From Streptomyces sp. LBL (GTDB lineage: Bacteria > Actinomycetota > Actinomycetes > Streptomycetales > Streptomycetaceae), in assembly GCF_029893585.1 (NCBI RefSeq), contig NZ_JARXYX010000002.1:248001-312000 (forward strand): DNA of 64,000 nt. The letters are read 5' to 3'. The position numbers and the translations under genes were made by a program. The notes under the pieces were generated by a model. That model had not been told where the DNA came from, did not search any database, and saw only the letters and a list, made by a program, of their open reading frames with translations. Positions 34,039 to 42,738 of this stretch are shown piece by piece (position 1 is the stretch's first letter; each line of letters starts with the position of its first letter).

Positions 34039-34722
34039 TCAGTGGCTGGGGCTGTGCTCGACCTTGGCAACCACCACGGCGGGGCGGCCGGGATGCGGGG
34101 CTGTGAACGCGGCCTCGAGTTCGGTGTGGTTGCGCCCGTTGACCCGCGCCGTCGCCCAGCCCTCCGCGGCGAACCGAGTCTCCAGGCCGCCAGGCCAGCC
34201 CTGGGTCGCGTTGTCGTTGTCGATCACGATGACATTGAGCTGATCGAGACGGCTCCGGCCGGCGTAGGCGATCGCCTCGTGGTTGGAGCCCTCGTCGAGT
34301 TCGCCGTCGCCGAGCAATACCCACAGCCGGGTCGAGGTCAGCCCGCGGGCCCGCAGGCCGAGCGCGGTGCCGACCGCCAATGGCAGTCCGTGGCCGAGCG
34401 AACCGCTGGAGATCTCCACCCCCGGCACGAGCAACCGGTCCGGGTGGTGGCCAAGCGGCGAGTGATAAGTGCCGAACCGGTCAAACTCCGCAGGATCAAG
34501 GAAGCCCTTCGCAGCCAGCACCGTGTAGTACGCCATCGGACCGTGCCCCTTCGACAGGTAGAACCGGTCCCGGTCGGCCGCCAGTTCAGGCCCGACCCGC
34601 AGCACCCTGTCGTAGAGCACCCAGAGCACGTCCAGGGTGGACGACGCCGCCTCGGCATGCTTCTCATCCCCGGTCATCGAGGCCATCAAGCGGTACAGGT
34701 CGTCGTAGCCCAGCCCGGTCAT
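34039..34722 (-). CDS. transketolase N-terminal subunit (diphosphate-binding domain)
   Basis: 227 residues. DRDRFYLSKGHGPMAYYTVL (His contacts), EISSGSLGHGLPLAVGTALG and the ThDP motif LLGDGELDEGSNHEA ... NVIVIDNDN are intact, so cofactor binding is expected. It would move a two-carbon ketol unit between an aldose/ketose and an acceptor. 21 bases upstream of the C-subunit gene, divergent from the transporter. Dedicated transketolase pairs in gene clusters usually make an unusual C2-extended building block; here the acceptor is unknown. Confidence 0.88.
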   Translation of the reverse strand: MTGLGYDDLYRLMASMTGDEKHAEAASSTLDVLWVLYDRVLRVGPELAADRDRFYLSKGHGPMAYYTVLAAKGFLDPAEFDRFGTYHSPLGHHPDRLLVPGVEISSGSLGHGLPLAVGTALGLRARGLTSTRLWVLLGDGELDEGSNHEAIAYAGRSRLDQLNVIVIDNDNATQGWPGGLETRFAAEGWATARVNGRNHTELEAAFTAPHPGRPAVVVAKVEHSPSH

Positions 34723-34756
34723 CGCGCCACCCACTTCCCCAACTCCGGTTAGAGGC

Positions 34757-34829
34757 GCGAAGATACACGATCGGCGATCTTCGCCAAGCCGTCGCGCGCG
34801 GAGCGTTACGAGCGTCCTCCGGGACGCTC
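34757..34829. promoter_or_regulatory. divergent promoter region with two inverted repeats
   Basis: GCGAAGAT (34,757) pairs with ATCTTCGC (34,777), and GAGCGTCC (34,810) with GGACGCTC (34,822) around TCCG. Both lie between the transketolase start and the plus-strand genes and are candidate operators; no regulator gene is present in the island. Confidence 0.45.
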
Positions 34830-34864
34830 CCGAGCCATCGATCGGTGGTCTAGGGTGGGCGGCC

Positions 34865-34972
34865 ATGAGGCATCGGAGGATGTGCGACGAGCGAGTGTCG
34901 CTTGAGGAGACTCTGCGGGCGTTCGAGAACCTGATCTGGCAGGGGAAGATACTTCGGGGGCTGACCGTGTGA
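34865..34972 (+). pseudogene. aldo/keto reductase-like mini-ORF coupled to the MFS gene
   Basis: 35 codons. SLEETLRAFENLIWQGKILR followed by GLTV matches the middle of aldo/keto reductases (usual: EETLRALDDLVRQGKVRYIG). The frame ends at a TGA overlapping the MFS GTG start by four bases. Only this short piece remains, yet it could still act as a translated leader for the transporter. Confidence 0.5.
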
Positions 34973-36189
34973 TCGCCTCCTTCGTCCGCCGTAACTACGC
35001 CTCGCTGCGCGGCCCGACGGCCCCCCTGGCGGTGCTGCACCTGCTCGACAGCGTCGGCAATGGACTTTTCCTGGCCAGCGCGACCGTCTACTTCGTCGTG
35101 GTCGCTGGGCTGCCGACCGCTCAGGTCGGGATCGGGCTGTCCCTGGCCGGGTTCACGGGCTTCGTCTCTAGTGTCCTGATGGGGCGGGCCGCCGACAGGT
35201 TCGGTACCCGGCGAATGCTGCTGATCAGCATGTTGGCTCTCGCCGGTGTCTACTGCTTGTACCCGATGGTCGACTCGACGCCCACGTTCTTCGTGGTGGT
35301 GGCCCTGGTCGGTGCCCTCGAATGGGGCAGCGGGCCGCTGTTCCACACCTTGGTCATGGATCTGGTACCGGAGACCGACCGGGTCACCGCCCGGGCCGCA
35401 CTCCGTTCGGTGTTCAACGTCGGCTTCTCCGCCGGCGCGCTGCTCGCCGCGGGGGTGATCGGCATCGGCGGTGCAGCGATGCAGGCCCTGCCGCTGGGCA
35501 ACGCACTGTCATTCCTGCTGGCGGCACTGGTGGTACTCAGGCTGCCGATCACCCGCCCCGGGCCGCCACCGGAACGAGCGTCACGGTTCCGGGCGCTGCG
35601 GGACATACCGTTCCTCGGCGTGATCGGGGTGTCGACCCTGCTCGCCCTCAATGGCACCGTGCTGGTGGTGGGGGTGCCGCTGTGGATTCTCAGCGTCGAC
35701 GGCGTTCCACGAAGCGTGATTCCGCTGGTATTCATCCTGAACACCGTGCTGGTGGTCCTGCTGCAGGTCCGCGCCGCCCGGGGCTCGGACGACCTGGACG
35801 GCGCTGTCGGAGCCGCCCGCCGATCTGGGTTTGTGAGCGCGGCGGCCTGCCTCGTCATGGTCATCGGTGGTCTGATCGGTTCCTGGGCCACCATCGGCAT
35901 CGCAGTGCTCGCCATCCTGCTGATCACTGCTGGCGAGCTGTGGCAGTCCGCCGGCGCGTTCGGCATCGGCTACGGGCTGGCGCCCGAGACCGCCCGCGGT
36001 GAATATCTGGGCGCGTTCCACCTCCGGATGGTCGTGCAGGCAACACTCGGCCCGGCAACGGTGGCCTGGTTCGCGACCGACCTCGCGCCCTACGGCTGGG
36101 CAATCGCTGCGGCGGCGCTCCTCGCCGGGGCGGTGTTGATCGGCCCGGCGGTCCGCCGGGCCGAACGCTACCGGGCCACCGCCGTCTGA
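34969..36189 (+). CDS. MFS transporter, probable RiPP exporter
   Basis: 406 residues, about 12 hydrophobic helices; LMGRAADRFGTRRMLLISML carries the loop 2-3 motif. It resembles multidrug-type exporters with no solute-binding partner. The GTG start overlaps the mini-ORF stop (GTGA) and is followed 32 bases after the end by the luciferase-like gene. The role as exporter or immunity is inferred from position opposite the biosynthetic operon. Confidence 0.88.
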   Translation: MIASFVRRNYASLRGPTAPLAVLHLLDSVGNGLFLASATVYFVVVAGLPTAQVGIGLSLAGFTGFVSSVLMGRAADRFGTRRMLLISMLALAGVYCLYPMVDSTPTFFVVVALVGALEWGSGPLFHTLVMDLVPETDRVTARAALRSVFNVGFSAGALLAAGVIGIGGAAMQALPLGNALSFLLAALVVLRLPITRPGPPPERASRFRALRDIPFLGVIGVSTLLALNGTVLVVGVPLWILSVDGVPRSVIPLVFILNTVLVVLLQVRAARGSDDLDGAVGAARRSGFVSAAACLVMVIGGLIGSWATIGIAVLAILLITAGELWQSAGAFGIGYGLAPETARGEYLGAFHLRMVVQATLGPATVAWFATDLAPYGWAIAAAALLAGAVLIGPAVRRAERYRATAV

Positions 36190-36221
36190 GTCTCGCGATA
36201 CTCAAGGACAGGACCTATGCG

Positions 36222-37094
36222 ATGAAATTGCGGTTCGGCGTGAGTCTGTGGAAGCTCGAAGACAGGGCCTCCTGGATGGAAAAATCTCGACGGGCCGAGG
36301 ACCTCGGCTACCACGTAATCACCGTGCCCGACCACATCGACATGCCATCGCCATTCCTGGCGTGCGTTCTGGCTGCTGAGGCGACCAGCAGCGTCCAGGT
36401 CGGCACGTTCGTGAGCAATACCTCGTTCTACAGCCCGGCGCTGTTCGCCAGGGATGTCGTCACTACCGCCCAACTCACCGGAGGTCGGCTGGAGGTCGGA
36501 CTAGGCGCGGGATGGAAGAAGCGCGAGTTCGACCAGGCCGGGATTCCGTTCGAGGCGCCAGGCAAGCGCGTCGATCGACTCGTGGCGACCCTGGACGAGG
36601 TGACCCGCGCCTGGAGCGTCCCGCTGGGCGGCGTCGCCGCACCCGGCCGGCCTCCCCTGATGATCGGCGGAAACGGCGACCGGGTGCTGCGACTGGCTGC
36701 CCGGTGCGCCGACATCGTGTCGTTCGCTGGTACCAGGTTCGACCCGCAGGGCCGGGGCATGCAGTTCCTTACCGAGCAACAGATGGACGAACGGGTGGCG
36801 CTGGTCGATGCTGAACTGCGCACAGCGGGCCGGGACGCGGTGCGCCGAAACGTCATTGTCCTGCGCACTCAAGTGACGAGTGATCGTCCGGCCGCACTGG
36901 AAGACTACTCCCGGTTTCTGCAGGGCACGCTAAGCCCGGAGCAGGTCGGCGAACTACCCGCCGTGCTGATCGGAAGCCCGGAACAGATCGCCGAGCAGCT
37001 GATCGCTCGCCAGGAGCGGTTCGGCTTCAACTACGTCACCGTGCAAGAGTCGGCGCTCGACACCTTCGCTAGGGTAATAGCGCTGCTCAGCTGA
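36222..37094 (+). CDS. luciferase-like (LLM) oxidoreductase, probably F420-dependent
   Basis: 290 residues. FGVSLWKLEDRASWMEKSRR, HVITVPDHIDMPSPFLACVL, TSFYSPALFARDVVTTAQLT and GGRLEVGLGAGWKKREFDQA follow the MSMEG_2516-like F420 family, with a central PPLMIGGNGDRVLRLAARCA and C-terminal VLIGSPEQIAEQLIARQERF. F420 or FMN dependence cannot be settled by eye. In RiPP clusters such enzymes reduce dehydro residues or oxidise side chains. Start with AAGGACAGGA upstream. Last gene of the island. Confidence 0.87.
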   Translation: MKLRFGVSLWKLEDRASWMEKSRRAEDLGYHVITVPDHIDMPSPFLACVLAAEATSSVQVGTFVSNTSFYSPALFARDVVTTAQLTGGRLEVGLGAGWKKREFDQAGIPFEAPGKRVDRLVATLDEVTRAWSVPLGGVAAPGRPPLMIGGNGDRVLRLAARCADIVSFAGTRFDPQGRGMQFLTEQQMDERVALVDAELRTAGRDAVRRNVIVLRTQVTSDRPAALEDYSRFLQGTLSPEQVGELPAVLIGSPEQIAEQLIARQERFGFNYVTVQESALDTFARVIALLS

Positions 37095-37249
37095 CCTGAG
37101 CGGAGGGAAACGAGTACTGCGTTCTGTCTGGGAACCGGTCGGCTCACTGTGGGCACGTTCGGATGCAGTTGAGCGCACGAACCGGGACCGGAGGCTTGGA
37201 TCAATCAAGGAAGTCATCCGCAACGCCAACCAAGTCTTCTCCGGGATCG

Positions 37250-37470
37250 GGCCAAAGATTTCTGTCCGCGTTCAGCGGCATCTCACCCCTCTTTCGATCA
37301 CGCCGCCTCAAACACCGCCGCAGCCGAAGCCGCTGAACTCGAAGCGGATAAGATCTGCGAATCCTGCGGAGCCCTCGGCCGCACCCATTTTCATGGCGCC
37401 CAGCACAGCACCTCGATCAGGACCCCCTGCGACCAGTGCCCATCGCGGCCTGTCGGCTCCGCGTAACTCA
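37250..37470 (+). pseudogene. zinc-ribbon hypothetical protein, truncated copy 1
   Basis: One frame gives AEAAELEADKICESCGALGR, then SIRTPCDQCPSR: a CxxCGAxGR ... CDxC pattern shared with the next copy. No start or full N terminus. Confidence 0.5.
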
Positions 37471-37559
37471 CCAGCCAGTGCCGATCGCTTCGAGTGACAG
37501 GGCCTGGAGGTTCGGTGACCTCCTCAGCAAGTTCAAGCACCATGTCTCGTGAGACAGGG

Positions 37560-37866
37560 TGAGCGCGAAGAATATCTGTGTGACGACCTGTTTACGCTCG
37601 ACCCCGGCTAGCGCATCGAACGCTTCAGCACCCCCTTCGGCGGCCTACTCATCACCGTCATGGATCGCTTCCATGATGAATTCGACGGCGAGTTCACCGA
37701 CCGTGCCACAGCCCTGACGGACACGGCCGAAACGGCATCAGAGTACAGCTGCAGATCCTGCGGAGCCCCCGGTCGCATCCGGTTGTGCGGCGAGGAACAG
37801 CACACCTGGATACAGACCAGCTGCGACACCTGTCGGCGCAGGCCACAGCACCGGGCCCGGCCGTAG
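37560..37866 (+). pseudogene. zinc-ribbon hypothetical protein, copy 2 with internal stop
   Basis: LFTLDPG, then an in-frame TAG at the expected Tyr, then RIERFSTPFGGLLITVMDRF and SCRSCGAPGRIRLCGEEQHT, WIQTSCDTC. It matches a family of short actinobacterial proteins with a C-terminal CxxC...CxxC zinc ribbon. ATG 37,660 could restart a 68-residue product, but the N-terminal domain would be missing. Confidence 0.5.
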
Positions 37867-38143
37867 TCGCCTCCCCGACGCATCGATCCGCCCGGACTTC
37901 TCGACACTGTGGTCGACCCCCAGGCCACGGAAAACCCGTTCCGACAGGACGCGGCCGACCTTATATCCGGGGAACGCCGGTTAGGGGAGCCGGCGACTCT
38001 CCGGAGCTTTGGTCCTCCCACCGACCGCTCCACGGAAGGATCCCTGTGCTCGGTGTCCTACGTTCGCCTATCGTTCCAGCCGACGCACCAACCCCATACG
38101 AGCATGATTTCAGTCACGTTGCCCCAGCAGGAAAAGGGACACG

Positions 38144-39060
38144 ATGGAGCACCGCAATGCGACACGACCCGGAGGCGCGCGGTGTAGAGCGACACGACCT
38201 GCGCGGGACACAGGCTCTGCCGACACAAAACGGTCCAAGCCGTACCGGGAGTTGTACGACTTGATTCACCGCCGCGAGGCCGAGGGCTCCAACGCGATCT
38301 GGCAGGCTGACCACACCCGGCTCGACCTGTGGGTGATCGCCCCCAGTGGCAGGCCCGTCCGGCCCTGGTTGACCGTCGTCGAGGACGACTACTCTCGCGC
38401 GATCGCCGGGTACGCGGTCAACCTCGGTGCCCCGTCCGCGCTGAACACCGCGCTCGCGCTGCGTCAGGCGATCTGGCGCAAGCCGGACCCGGCCTGGCAC
38501 GTCTGCGGCATCCCCGCTGTCTTCTACACCGACCACGGCAGTGACTTCACTTCCGCGCACATGGAGCAGGCCGCCGCGGAGCTGAAGATCCGCCTCGTCT
38601 TCTCCCTGCCCGGCCAGCCCCGTGGCCGGGGCAAGATCGAGCGCATCATGGACACGGTCAACACCCTGTACCTGTCCGACCTGCCGGGATACGCGCCCCG
38701 GGGCGCCAAGGACCGAGCCGGGCAGGCCCGGCTCAGCCTCGCCGAACTCGACCACACCCTGGGGGCCTTCTTCGTCGGCACCTACAACCAGCGCGAGCAC
38801 GGCGAGACCGGACACCCGCCGCAGGACCGCTGGGAGGCCGGCGCCTTCCTGCCCCACATGCCCGACTCCCTCGAACAGCTCGACCTGCTCCTGCTCACCG
38901 TGGCCAAGCCCCGCAAGATCCGCCCCGACGGCATCCACTTCCAGTCCCTGCGCTACCTCGACCCGGTCCTGGCCGTCTACGTGGGCGAGGACGTGACCAT
39001 CCGCTACGACCCCCGCGATCTCGCGGAGATCCGCGTCTTCCACCAGGACCGCTACCTCAC
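38144..39060 (+). pseudogene. Mu/TnsB-like DDE transposase, N- and C-terminally truncated
   Basis: EAEGSNAIWQADHTRLDLWV (first Asp), FYTDHGSDFTS (second Asp) and GQPRGRGKIERIMDTVNTLY (Glu) make a complete integrase core of the Mu-C/TnsB class, followed by the beta-barrel region (IRPDGIHFQSLRYLDPVLAV, YVGEDVTIRYDPRDLAEIRV). The helix-turn-helix N terminus is absent before about 38,225, and near 39,057 the frame jumps into a resolvase fragment. The DDE core is intact but the protein is not. Confidence 0.8.
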
Positions 39061-39455
39061 ACCTCGTGACGATGGTCGCCGACCTGCGCGAGCAAGGAGT
39101 CGGCTTCACCTCGCTCCACGAGAACCTCGACACCACCACCCCCGGCGGGCGCCTGATCTTCCACGTCTTCGCTGCCCTGGCGGAGTTCATCCGCGAACTC
39201 ATCGTCGCCGGCACCAACGAGGGCCTGGCCGCCGCCCGCGCCCGCGGCCGCACCGGCGGACGCCCCACCGTCATCACACCCGAACTTATTCGCGCCGCCC
39301 GCGACATGCTGCCCAACCCCGAGAACAGCATCGAGTCCATCGCCAAACTGCTGGGCGTCTCCGCCGGAAACCTCTACAACCACATCCCCGACCTGCGCGA
39401 ACTCCCCACCTCCCGCGTCCCCAAGCAGCTCGAAGCCAGCACCACCCCGCGCTGA
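39057..39455 (+). pseudogene. serine recombinase (resolvase/invertase) C-terminal fragment
   Basis: VTMVADLREQGVGFTSLHEN, FHVFAALAEFIRELIVAGTN and a C-terminal helix-turn-helix ENSIESIAKLLGVSAGNLYN: the distal half of a Hin/Tn3-type resolvase. The catalytic Ser domain is missing. Confidence 0.8.
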
Positions 39456-39519
39456 TCAGTCCCGGACCGAGACGTTGTGGCTTTTGGGCTCACCTTGGCT
39501 GGACCCCGACCGCGGTCTT

Positions 39520-39558
39520 CGGTGCCTTCAGTGCCTTCAGTGCTTCGGTGCCTTCGGG
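39520..39558. repeat. short tandem repeats of about 10 bases
   Basis: GGTGCCTTCA, GTGCCTTCA, GTGCTTCG, GTGCCTTCGG in a row, just before the ROK gene stop. Confidence 0.6.
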
Positions 39559-39580
39559 AGAACGTTCCGGCCCTGAGCCG

Positions 39581-40534
39581 TCAGACCCGGGCCGCGGCCG
39601 GGTCCGCCCGGCGGGCCAGGGCCGCCGCTGCCGCCCCGACCAGGCCCGCGTCCGTTCCCATCTGCGCCGGCTCCACGGCCAGACGCTGCACGAAGGACAG
39701 GGTCGCGTAGTCGCCGAGGGCCTTGCGCAGGGGGGCGAACAGCACGTCGCCGGCCTTGCCGACCCCGCCGCCGATCACGGCGATGTCGATCTCGACCAGG
39801 GTCGCGGTGGCCGCGATACCGGCGGCCAGCGCCTGGGCGGCCCGCTTGAAGGAGGCGATGGCGACCGGGTCGCCGGACCGTGCGGCGGCGGCCACCGCGG
39901 CGGCGGAGCCGTCACCGTCGGGGCCGGCCTGCCAGCCGTTCTCGATCGCCCGTCGAGCGATGTTCGGGCCGCTCGCGATGCGCTCCACGCAGCCGCGCGC
40001 ACCGCACGGGCACAGGTCACCGTCCAGGTCCACGCTGATGTGGCCGATGTGACCCGCGTTGCCGGTCGGACCGGGGTGCAGCCGGCCGTTGAGGACCAGA
40101 CCGCCGCCGACACCCGTAGACACCACCATGCACAACGCGTTGTCATGACCGCGGGCGGCGCCCTGCCAGTGCTCGGCGGCCGTGATCGCCACCCCGTCGC
40201 CGATCAACTCGACGGGCAGCCCGCCGACGGCCGCCCGCACCCTCGCGACCAGCGGAAAGTCACGCCAGCCGGGCACGTTCACCGGGCTCACCGTGCCCGT
40301 GGTGGCGTCCACCGGGCCCGCGCTGCCGATGCCGAGGGCCGTGGCCCGTCCCCACAGCGGCGAGGCGGTCAGCTCGGCGAGCACCTGCTCGACGGCCCGC
40401 ATGATGGTCTCGCCGTCCTCCCGGGCGGGCGTGAGGCACTGCGCACGGGCCTGGATCCGGCCGTGGCCGTCGACCAGCGCCCCGGCGATCTTGGTGCCGC
40501 CGATGTCGAGCGCGGCCACGAGGTCGGTGTGCAT
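39581..40534 (-). CDS. ROK-family sugar kinase (glucokinase-like)
   Basis: 317 residues. LVAALDIGGTKIAGALVDGH is the ATP phosphate motif, GIGSAGPVDATTGTVSPVNV and GWRDFPL the sugar region, VVSTGVGGGLVLNGRL and the zinc motif NAGHIGHISVDLDGDLCPCG with ARGCVE complete a functional ROK kinase. It phosphorylates a hexose or N-acetylhexosamine in the cytoplasm. No helix-turn-helix, so not a ROK repressor. Divergent from the lacI gene with three operator-like sites between. Confidence 0.9.
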   Translation of the reverse strand: MHTDLVAALDIGGTKIAGALVDGHGRIQARAQCLTPAREDGETIMRAVEQVLAELTASPLWGRATALGIGSAGPVDATTGTVSPVNVPGWRDFPLVARVRAAVGGLPVELIGDGVAITAAEHWQGAARGHDNALCMVVSTGVGGGLVLNGRLHPGPTGNAGHIGHISVDLDGDLCPCGARGCVERIASGPNIARRAIENGWQAGPDGDGSAAAVAAAARSGDPVAIASFKRAAQALAAGIAATATLVEIDIAVIGGGVGKAGDVLFAPLRKALGDYATLSFVQRLAVEPAQMGTDAGLVGAAAAALARRADPAAARV

Positions 40535-40572
40535 CAGTGTCGGATCTCCCCGTCAGACATCGGAACAACCAT

Positions 40573-40623
40573 GAAGAGCTTCGGACAGACCGTGAAGAGC
40601 TTCGAACAACCGCGAAGCGCTTC
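40573..40623. promoter_or_regulatory. three LacI-type operator-like sites in tandem
   Basis: GAAGAGCTTC at 40,573 and 40,594 and the perfect palindrome GAAGCGCTTC at 40,614 lie 21 and 20 bases apart, i.e. on one face of the helix, 39 bases upstream of the ROK kinase start. Confidence 0.6.
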
Positions 40624-40797
40624 GGACAACCGTGAGAACGCGCGGGCCGTTCTCGCGGTGGGCGACCGGCCGGAGATTGCGGTGCCCAGTGTCTCCCGCA
40701 TCTGACAACGTTGTCCAGGCTCTATGCTCAACGCCACATCCTCATACACATCAGGGACCGCCGCATCCCCCTGGACGACAGGACAGGACACCGCACC

Positions 40798-41847
40798 GTG
40801 CCCGAGACCCACCGCCGCGCCGAGCACCTCGCCAAAAACCGCTACGGCAACCGTCCGACCATGAAGGACGTCGCCGCCCGGGCCGGCGTCGGACTGAAAA
40901 CGGTCTCGCGTGTGGTCAACAGTGAACCCGGCGTCACGCCGGAGACCGAGCGGCGCGTCCAGGAGGCCATCGACGCCCTCGGCTTCCGCCGCAACGACAG
41001 CGCGCGGGTACTGCGCAAGGGCCGCACCGCCAGCATCGGGCTGGTCCTGGAAGACCTCGCCGACCCGTTCTACGGCCCGCTCAGCCGCGCGGTCGAGGAG
41101 GTGGCCCGGGCCCACGGCGCACTGCTCATCAACGGCTCCAGCGCGGAGGACCCGGAACGCGAGCAGGAGTTGGTTCTCGCGCTGTGCGCACGCCGGGTCG
41201 ACGGGCTGGTGGTGATCCCGGCCGGGGACGACCACCGGTATCTGGAGCCCGAGCTGAAAGCGGGCGTGGCGACGGTGTTCGTGGACCGCCCTGCCGGGCA
41301 CATCGACGCCGACGTGGTGGTCTCGGACAACTTCGGCGGCGCGCGTGACGGTGTGGCGCACCTGATCGCCCACGGGCACCGGCGGATCGGCTTCATCGGC
41401 GACATGCCGCGTATCCACACCGCCGCCGAGCGCCTGCGCGGTTACCGGGCCGCCATGGAGGACGCGGGCATAGTGATGGAGGACGCCTGGATGTCGCTGG
41501 GCGTCACCAGTCCCGAGCGGGTGCGCCGGGCGGCCGAGGAGATGCTCGTGGGCCCCTCCCGGGTGACCGCGATCTTCGCGGGCAACAACCGGGTGACGGT
41601 CACCGTGATCCGGGTCCTGGCCGAGCAGCCGCGCCCCGTCGCCCTCGTCGGCTTCGACGACATCGAGCTGGCCGATCTGCTGCGACCGGGGGTGACCGTC
41701 GTCGCCCAGGACGCGGCGGTCCTCGGCCGTACGGCTGCCGAGCGCCTCTTCCGCCAGTTGGACGGCACGCTGCTCTTGCCGGAGCGGATCGAGCTGCCGA
41801 CCCGACTGATCACCCGCGGCTCGGGCGAGCTGCCGCCGACGGACTGA
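40798..41847 (+). CDS. LacI-family transcriptional regulator
   Basis: 349 residues. The helix-turn-helix reads MKDVAARAGVGLKTVSRVVN with hinge-region EAIDALGFRRNDSARVLRKG; the periplasmic-binding-like domain follows (IGLVLEDLADPFYGPLSRAV, LVVIPAGDDH, RIGFIGDMPR, VALVGFDDIELADLLRPGVT). The GTG at 40,798 with AGGACA upstream gives the usual short basic N-terminal tail; longer in-frame starts exist. Likely regulator of the divergent ROK kinase. Confidence 0.9.
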   Translation: MPETHRRAEHLAKNRYGNRPTMKDVAARAGVGLKTVSRVVNSEPGVTPETERRVQEAIDALGFRRNDSARVLRKGRTASIGLVLEDLADPFYGPLSRAVEEVARAHGALLINGSSAEDPEREQELVLALCARRVDGLVVIPAGDDHRYLEPELKAGVATVFVDRPAGHIDADVVVSDNFGGARDGVAHLIAHGHRRIGFIGDMPRIHTAAERLRGYRAAMEDAGIVMEDAWMSLGVTSPERVRRAAEEMLVGPSRVTAIFAGNNRVTVTVIRVLAEQPRPVALVGFDDIELADLLRPGVTVVAQDAAVLGRTAAERLFRQLDGTLLLPERIELPTRLITRGSGELPPTD

Positions 41848-41854
41848 GCGGCCC

Positions 41855-42604
41855 ATGGAGCACCTCACTCTGAAAGCGCTCGGCCTGGCCGAGGCACCGC
41901 GCGATCATCCGCTGCTCTATCCGGGCGTGTGGCCGCGGGAGTCCGGTCTTCTCGACGGTGACCGGCTGCTGCCCCTCGACGTCCTCGTACACGCGGACCG
42001 CACTCCTGTCCTGGCCGTGGGCTCCAACGCCTCCCCGGCCCAACTGCGGCACAAGATGGCCGAGTCCGGGATCACCTCGCCGGTTCCGCTGGTCAAGGCC
42101 CGGGTCACCGGCCTCGACGTGGGTGTCTCCGCGCACGTCAGCCGCCTCGGGTACGTGTCGGCGTCGCCCTTCCACGCACCGGGAACCGTGCGGGAGCTGT
42201 TCGTCACCTGGCTCGACGACGAGCAGCTCGCGGTGATCGACGCGAGCGAAGGCGTACCGCTGCCGAACGGCAACTACCGCCGCGCCTGGCTGCCCGCACC
42301 CGAGGTGCGCATCGAGCCGGCGCCGGGCGTGGTCCTCCCGGGCGCGTACGTGTACGTCAACCGCCACGGCGTCCTGCATGACGGCACCGGCGCACCCCGC
42401 AGCCACCCGGGCCAGCGCCCGCTGCTCACCGAACTCCTCGGCGGCTCGGTCCGGTTGAGGCAGCTCTTCGGGGTCACCCCCGAGGAGTTCTGTGCCCGGG
42501 CGCGGGCCGACCGACGGCTGTGCGAGCGGGGCACCCGGCTGTTCAAGGACGAGAAGCGGGTGACGGCTTCAGGGCTGGAGCGGTACCCGGGGGCCGGGGA
42601 CTGA
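41855..42604 (+). CDS. conserved hypothetical protein with gamma-glutamylcyclotransferase-like motif
   Basis: 249 residues. LAVGSNASPAQLRHKM near residue 52 resembles the GSN motif at the start of the GGCT/AIG2 fold, and VTWLDDEQLAVIDASEG with PGAYVYVNRHGVL fits the later strands. The first 45 residues and the C-terminal 40 are not recognisable. Seven bases after the lacI stop, so it may be co-transcribed. Function not assigned. Confidence 0.7.
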   Translation: MEHLTLKALGLAEAPRDHPLLYPGVWPRESGLLDGDRLLPLDVLVHADRTPVLAVGSNASPAQLRHKMAESGITSPVPLVKARVTGLDVGVSAHVSRLGYVSASPFHAPGTVRELFVTWLDDEQLAVIDASEGVPLPNGNYRRAWLPAPEVRIEPAPGVVLPGAYVYVNRHGVLHDGTGAPRSHPGQRPLLTELLGGSVRLRQLFGVTPEEFCARARADRRLCERGTRLFKDEKRVTASGLERYPGAGD

Positions 42605-42640
42605 CGGAAGCGCTCCGGCTCCCTGCCGTCGGGCGCGGTC

Positions 42641-42663
42641 CGGCGGCGGCAGGTCCGCCGCCG
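42641..42663. terminator. hairpin between convergent genes
   Basis: CGGCGGCGG and CCGCCGCCG form a perfect 9-base stem around CAGGT. Confidence 0.5.
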
Positions 42664-42738
42664 TGGCGGAAGCTGCAGCTCGTCCGTCCACCCCGCCTGC
42701 CGCCTGCATACGCCGGCGCGTCATGCGCCGTCGTGCGG

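Noticed and set aside
38144..40705. 853-codon frame as one giant protein
   Set aside because: Only the first third is transposase; the rest is out of frame with resolvase and antisense to the ROK kinase.
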